The position numbers were made by a program, and so were the translations under genes. Below the pieces are notes generated by a model. The model worked only from the letters and a program-made list of their open reading frames with translations, was not told where the DNA came from and made no database searches. DNA of 64,000 nucleotides from contig NZ_CP102265.1 in NCBI RefSeq assembly GCF_025147765.1, positions 875,001 through 939,000 on the forward strand, given 5' to 3'. The DNA comes from Blautia obeum ATCC 29174. Lineage in GTDB: Bacteria > Bacillota > Clostridia > Lachnospirales > Lachnospiraceae. Shown here piece by piece: positions 61,197-64,000 of this stretch (within the stretch, counting starts at the first letter, position 1; each line of letters begins with the position of its first letter).

Positions 61197-61529
61197 ATGG
61201 ATATTAACGTAATGATGCAGTATGTAACCTATGGACTGGCACTGATCGGAGTGCTTGCATTTCTGGTGTCGATCATCGTGCAGGTAATCAAGGAAATGCC
61301 GGGACTCAATAAGATTCCAACAAGTATCGTGGCACTGGTCACATCGCTGATCCTGTGCCCGGTAGCTTTGATCATCTTATGTACATATTATAAGATGGTA
61401 ATCACCTGGTATTATATATTTGCTTCTTTTATTGCCGCATTCGTAGTTTATTTAGTGGCAACAGGCGGTTGGGAAAAAGTCAAGAGTATCTGGGATAGAA
61501 CGAAATATAAAGATTCAGAGGGCGAGTGA
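61197..61529 (+). CDS. Phage holin
   Basis: This 110-residue protein has three to four hydrophobic segments (YGLALIGVLAFLVSIIVQV, IVALVTSLILCPVALIILCT, YYIFASFIAAFVVYLVATGG) and a charged C-terminus. It precedes the endolysin gene, the usual place for holins that permeabilise the membrane at lysis. ATG 61197 gives 7 bp to AAGGAG; ATG 61191 is too close. Confidence 0.85.
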   Translation: MDINVMMQYVTYGLALIGVLAFLVSIIVQVIKEMPGLNKIPTSIVALVTSLILCPVALIILCTYYKMVITWYYIFASFIAAFVVYLVATGGWEKVKSIWDRTKYKDSEGE

Positions 61530-61557
61530 TCGTCCTCTTTTTAGTGGAGGAATACAA

Positions 61558-62886
61558 ATGCTAAAGATTATGGGACAGGCTGCAGCTACCGTAACGCAGA
61601 TGCAGACCTATATCAAAAAAGTTAATCCAAAGGCGCCCGATTCGGTTATCAAGATGATTCCGTTGTACATTTCTGAAGGAGCAATCGAGGGAGTAAGAGG
61701 TGACATTGCCTTTGCTCAGAGCTGTCTGGAAACAGGCAACTTCACATTCTCAGAGTCAGCAGTTACCCTGGACCAGAATAATTTCTGTGGAATGGGAGTG
61801 ACCAAGAATGGAGTAAAAGGCAACAGTTTCAAGACCCCAGCCGAAGGCATCCGGGCACAGATCCAGCACCTGCAGGCATACGCATCTACCAGCCGTCTGA
61901 AACAGACTGTTGTAGATCCACGATACACATATGTGACCAGGGGATGTGCAGAGTATGTGGAATATCTCGGCATCCAGGAAAATCCACAACATTATGGATG
62001 GGCTGCCGGAAAGGACTATGGAAAGAAGATTATCACAATTCTGAATAGTATTCTGACTATGAATTCCGGAACATCCACATCAGGAAAGGAGAACACAGTG
62101 AAAGTAAACATCAAGAAGATGATCAGCAAAAAGAACTGCTATATCGGTCAGAACAAACCTGCCTATGTTGTGATTCACGAAACCGACAACTGGAGCAAAG
62201 GAGCGAATGCCAGAGCACATGCTCTTGCCATGAAGAATGGAAACCTTGCCGGTACAGTCCATTATTATGTAGATTCTGAAAGTATCTATCAGACATTAGA
62301 ACATAGTGATGGCGCCTGGGCTGTAGGAGACGGAAAAGGAAAATACGGAATCACGAACCGGAACTCTATCAATATTGAGATTTGCGTAAATCCGGAAACA
62401 GATTACTACAAAGCAGTGGACAAAGCTGAACAGCTGGCAGCATACCTTCTGAAACAGTATGGCTGGTCAACTGATCATCTGAAACGTCACTATGATGCAT
62501 CCAGGAAACATTGCCCGCGTAGGATCCTTGACGAAGGGCTCTGGCCGGGATTCGTAAAGAAGACTGCAGTTTACATGGGAAGTGCATCAACTAACACATC
62601 AAGTAATACAGCGACCAACACTTCAACTACCACGAAAGGAGATGGTTACATGTTTGAACCAAAACTTGTTAAATTAGGAAGCACAGGAACATCCGTCCTC
62701 TTACTGCAGGAGATCCTGATTGCCAGAGGATTCAAAGGAAAGAATGGAAAAACCCTGACACTTTCTAGAAAAGCAGATGAAAATACGATCTACGCGCTCA
62801 AGACTTACCAGAAGTCCAGAAAAGGAGTCCTGGAAGCAGATGGAATAGCAGGTGAAAAGACCTGGAAAGATCTGATCGCGATCTAA
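61558..62886 (+). CDS. Endolysin: glucosaminidase, amidase and peptidoglycan-binding domains
   Basis: This 442-residue lysin has a GH73-like glucosaminidase (about 1-165: FAQSCLETGNFTFSESAVTL, DQNNFCGMGVTKNG), an Amidase_2 domain (about 181-345: YVVIHETDNWSKGANARAHA, GTVHYYVDSESIYQ, HYDASRKHCPRRI, with zinc histidines) and a C-terminal PG_binding_1 domain (about 365-442). In-frame internal starts with good ribosome sites lie before the second and third domains (GTG 62098, ATG 62650). Confidence 0.93.
   Translation: MLKIMGQAAATVTQMQTYIKKVNPKAPDSVIKMIPLYISEGAIEGVRGDIAFAQSCLETGNFTFSESAVTLDQNNFCGMGVTKNGVKGNSFKTPAEGIRAQIQHLQAYASTSRLKQTVVDPRYTYVTRGCAEYVEYLGIQENPQHYGWAAGKDYGKKIITILNSILTMNSGTSTSGKENTVKVNIKKMISKKNCYIGQNKPAYVVIHETDNWSKGANARAHALAMKNGNLAGTVHYYVDSESIYQTLEHSDGAWAVGDGKGKYGITNRNSINIEICVNPETDYYKAVDKAEQLAAYLLKQYGWSTDHLKRHYDASRKHCPRRILDEGLWPGFVKKTAVYMGSASTNTSSNTATNTSTTTKGDGYMFEPKLVKLGSTGTSVLLLQEILIARGFKGKNGKTLTLSRKADENTIYALKTYQKSRKGVLEADGIAGEKTWKDLIAI
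62085..62100 (+). promoter_or_regulatory. Internal ribosome site and GTG start in endolysin
   Basis: AAAGGAGA (62085-62092) then GTG (62098-62100) with 5 bp spacing, in frame at codon 181, exactly at the amidase domain boundary after a glycine/serine/threonine linker. Confidence 0.6.
62636..62652 (+). promoter_or_regulatory. Internal ribosome site and ATG start in endolysin
   Basis: AAAGGAGAT (about 62636-62643) then ATG (62650-62652), in frame at codon 365, at the start of the peptidoglycan-binding domain after a threonine/serine/asparagine linker. Confidence 0.65.
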
Positions 62887-62950
62887 AAAACTCCCGGCAG
62901 GTACCCATCTGCCGAGAATATTGTATCATCTGAAAAATGTCAATTTTTGG

Positions 62951-62982
62951 TATTATAGGGTATTGAAGTCTGGTGGCCCGGA
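62951..62982. other. attR: attR of the prophage
   Basis: The arm TATTATAGGGTATT (62951-62964), six bases, then the core TGGTGGCCCGGA (62971-62982). The arm is the inverse of the one at 23973-23986. Upstream lies a weak hairpin CGGCAG/CTGCCG (62895-62914) after the endolysin gene. Confidence 0.88.
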
Positions 62983-63331
62983 TGGCGAGATCGGAGCATC
63001 TATGCGTTATCTTTCTCAGCGTTTTACTATGCCAAATCGCATGGCCATGGCAGTGCTGAATGATATTGGCACTGAGGAACTGGCACACCTGGAAATGGTT
63101 TCCACGATCGTTCATCAGCTGACAAAAGATCTCTCTATGGAAGAAATTGAAAAAAGTGGTTTTGGGCCATATTATATTGATCACACAGTAGGTGTATGGC
63201 CACAGGCAGCCGGTGGAGTTCCTTTCAATGCATGTGAATTCCAGAGTAAAGGTGATCCGATCACAGATTTGTTTGAAGACCTTGCTGCGGATGGTACGAC
63301 TGCGTATGTGCAACATAGAAGTGTTAAGTAG
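62972..63331 (+). pseudogene. cotJC: cotJC middle fragment, between prophage and second element
   Basis: From GGT 62972 the frame continues CotJC: GGPDGEIGASMRYLSQRFTM, DIGTEELAHLEMVSTIVHQL, YYIDHTVGVWPQAAGGVPFN and KGDPITDLFEDLAAD. The manganese catalase-type ligands E and H in GTEELAHLE are visible. After DLAAD (about 63294) the match stops and the frame ends GTTAYVQHRSVK at 63329-63331. The normal family continues for some 60-70 more residues, so the C-terminal part is absent. Confidence 0.88.
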
Positions 63332-63378
63332 AAGTTCTATATAATCTGGTGTGCTAGACACCAGATTTTACAGAACTT
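63332..63378. terminator. Terminator at the left end of second element
   Basis: Nested inverted repeat AAGTTCT ... AGAACTT enclosing ATCTGGTGT-GCTAG-ACACCAGAT followed by TTTT on the plus strand. On the minus strand it overlaps the recombinase stop and can terminate that gene. Confidence 0.75.
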
Positions 63379-64000
63379 AGAAATTCCAATGTATTTCAAT
63401 CGGGACATTTCTTGTCCCTGGAATCCGTTTTCCTACTAATATGTAATCAATTAGAGTTTCAACGGTTTCTCTGTCTAAATGTTCAAGATTTGTGTATTGC
63501 TCAATAAGCTGGCGGCGATTATCGCCTGTCTGGATTTTTCTCTCAATTACATCAAGCTGTTTTTGCGTTTCAATCACCAGCTTTTCAAGCCGTTCTCTGT
63601 CATTCGTGAAATCTTTTGACAAATTCAGGAAATCATTTTCGGAAAGAATCCCTTTTACTTTATCAAGATAAAGTTCTCTGATTACCTTTGCGTCTTCTTC
63701 AATCTTTTTTTGATAGGTAATAAGTTGTGTTTCTAAAGAAGTTTTTTTCTCCTTTACGTTGGAGTGAAATTCCACGTTCTGTTCCAATTCATCTTTATCA
63801 AGATATTCTTGTGATAACTTGTTCAGTTCAGAAATAACTGCCTGCTCCAACTTCTTCACAGAAATAAATGAACCTATGCAAGCGTCCTTTGCAACATGGC
63901 GATTTGAACATTGTAAATAATGTCTTCCATCTGTCTGCTTATTAGAACGCATGGTATAGCCACAGTTCATGCAGCGAGCTTTTCTGGCAAACAGCCCTAT
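63377..64000 (-). CDS. Serine recombinase, C-terminal part (second element), runs off window
   Basis: About 207 residues are visible, open to the right edge: a zinc-ribbon pair ARCMNCGYTMRSNKQ then YLQCSNRHVAKDACIGSF, a long coiled coil (KEKKTSLETQLITYQKKIEE) and the C-terminal ETVETLIDYILVGKRIPGTR. This is the TnpX/TndX-like large serine recombinase architecture of integrative elements. The catalytic N-terminus lies outside the window. It is in the same orientation as the prophage integrase and likewise adjacent to the cut cotJC. Confidence 0.88.
   Translation of the reverse strand: MGLFARKARCMNCGYTMRSNKQTDGRHYLQCSNRHVAKDACIGSFISVKKLEQAVISELNKLSQEYLDKDELEQNVEFHSNVKEKKTSLETQLITYQKKIEEDAKVIRELYLDKVKGILSENDFLNLSKDFTNDRERLEKLVIETQKQLDVIERKIQTGDNRRQLIEQYTNLEHLDRETVETLIDYILVGKRIPGTRNVPIEIHWNF

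Larger units (their letters stand above)
23957..62982. mobile_element. 39-kb HK97-type siphovirus prophage inserted in cotJC
   Basis: The 39,014-bp unit lies between two 12-bp cores. It contains integrase, immunity, replication, packaging, capsid, tail and lysis modules in normal siphovirus order. All structural genes look intact, so it may be able to excise and form particles. Integration splits cotJC after about codon 33 and the joint would be in frame on excision. Extra genes of possible accessory function are the K+ channel-like gene, the TIR-like gene, a DUF1883 gene and a small membrane protein. Confidence 0.92.

Overview
The window is a low-to-medium GC Bacillota chromosome segment. 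The gene content (cotJ spore-coat operon, CyuA cysteine desulfidase, DUF1858 protein, rpsF-ssb-rpsR followed by gdpP-rplI-dnaB) fits a spore-forming Lachnospiraceae; the genus cannot be fixed from this sequence alone.

Left part (1-23870), chromosomal core: the 3' part of a 23S rRNA followed directly by tRNA-Asn, tRNA-Glu and tRNA-Cys with no 5S gene between; a remnant of a sulfate-binding protein gene; pyrC; a cyuA-symporter pair; the replication/ribosomal cluster rpsF-ssb-rpsR and gdpP-rplI-dnaB; a MerR regulator; a 57-residue ferredoxin; a DUF1858 protein; mecA; a GH18 glycosidase; trkA-trkH; an MscS channel; bioY-DUF1284; a divergent MFS transporter/flavin reductase pair; then cotJA-cotJB-cotJC.

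cotJC is split. Its first 33 codons lie at 23871-23969 and the next part resumes at 62972. Between them sits a 39,014-bp HK97-type siphovirus prophage (23957-62982) with a large serine recombinase next to its left end. A 12-bp core (TGGTGGCCCGGA) is repeated at both ends, and 14-bp inverted arms flank it on the phage side. Exact recombination of the cores would rejoin cotJC in frame, the layout of skin-type elements that interrupt sporulation genes. The rejoined cotJC is itself cut again near 63290 by a second element, whose serine recombinase runs off the right edge of the window.

Prophage layout: serine integrase, a probable small RNA, Bro-N antirepressor, a voltage-gated K+ channel-like gene, ImmA/IrrE protease and CI-like repressor (all genes leftward); then rightward a Cro-like gene, small early proteins, an HUH-type Rep, an RNase H-like protein, a DnaA-box-rich probable origin, PcfK/PcfJ-like proteins, HNH proteins, a late-gene regulator, a TIR-like candidate defence gene, terminase, portal, ClpP-type protease, capsid, head-tail and tail genes with a -1 frameshift chaperone, tape measure, Dit, Tal, a receptor-binding protein, a tyrosine recombinase with inverted silent 3' cassettes, a second tail protein, a small membrane protein, a holin and a three-domain endolysin.

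The two most striking systems are (1) the doubly interrupted cotJC gene and (2) a tail-fibre switching module: an expressed fibre gene (55759-56319), a tyrosine recombinase, and three complete plus one broken oppositely oriented C-terminal cassettes, each headed by the same AAATAGTAA motif. In the expressed gene and the three complete cassettes this motif is in the same codon phase.
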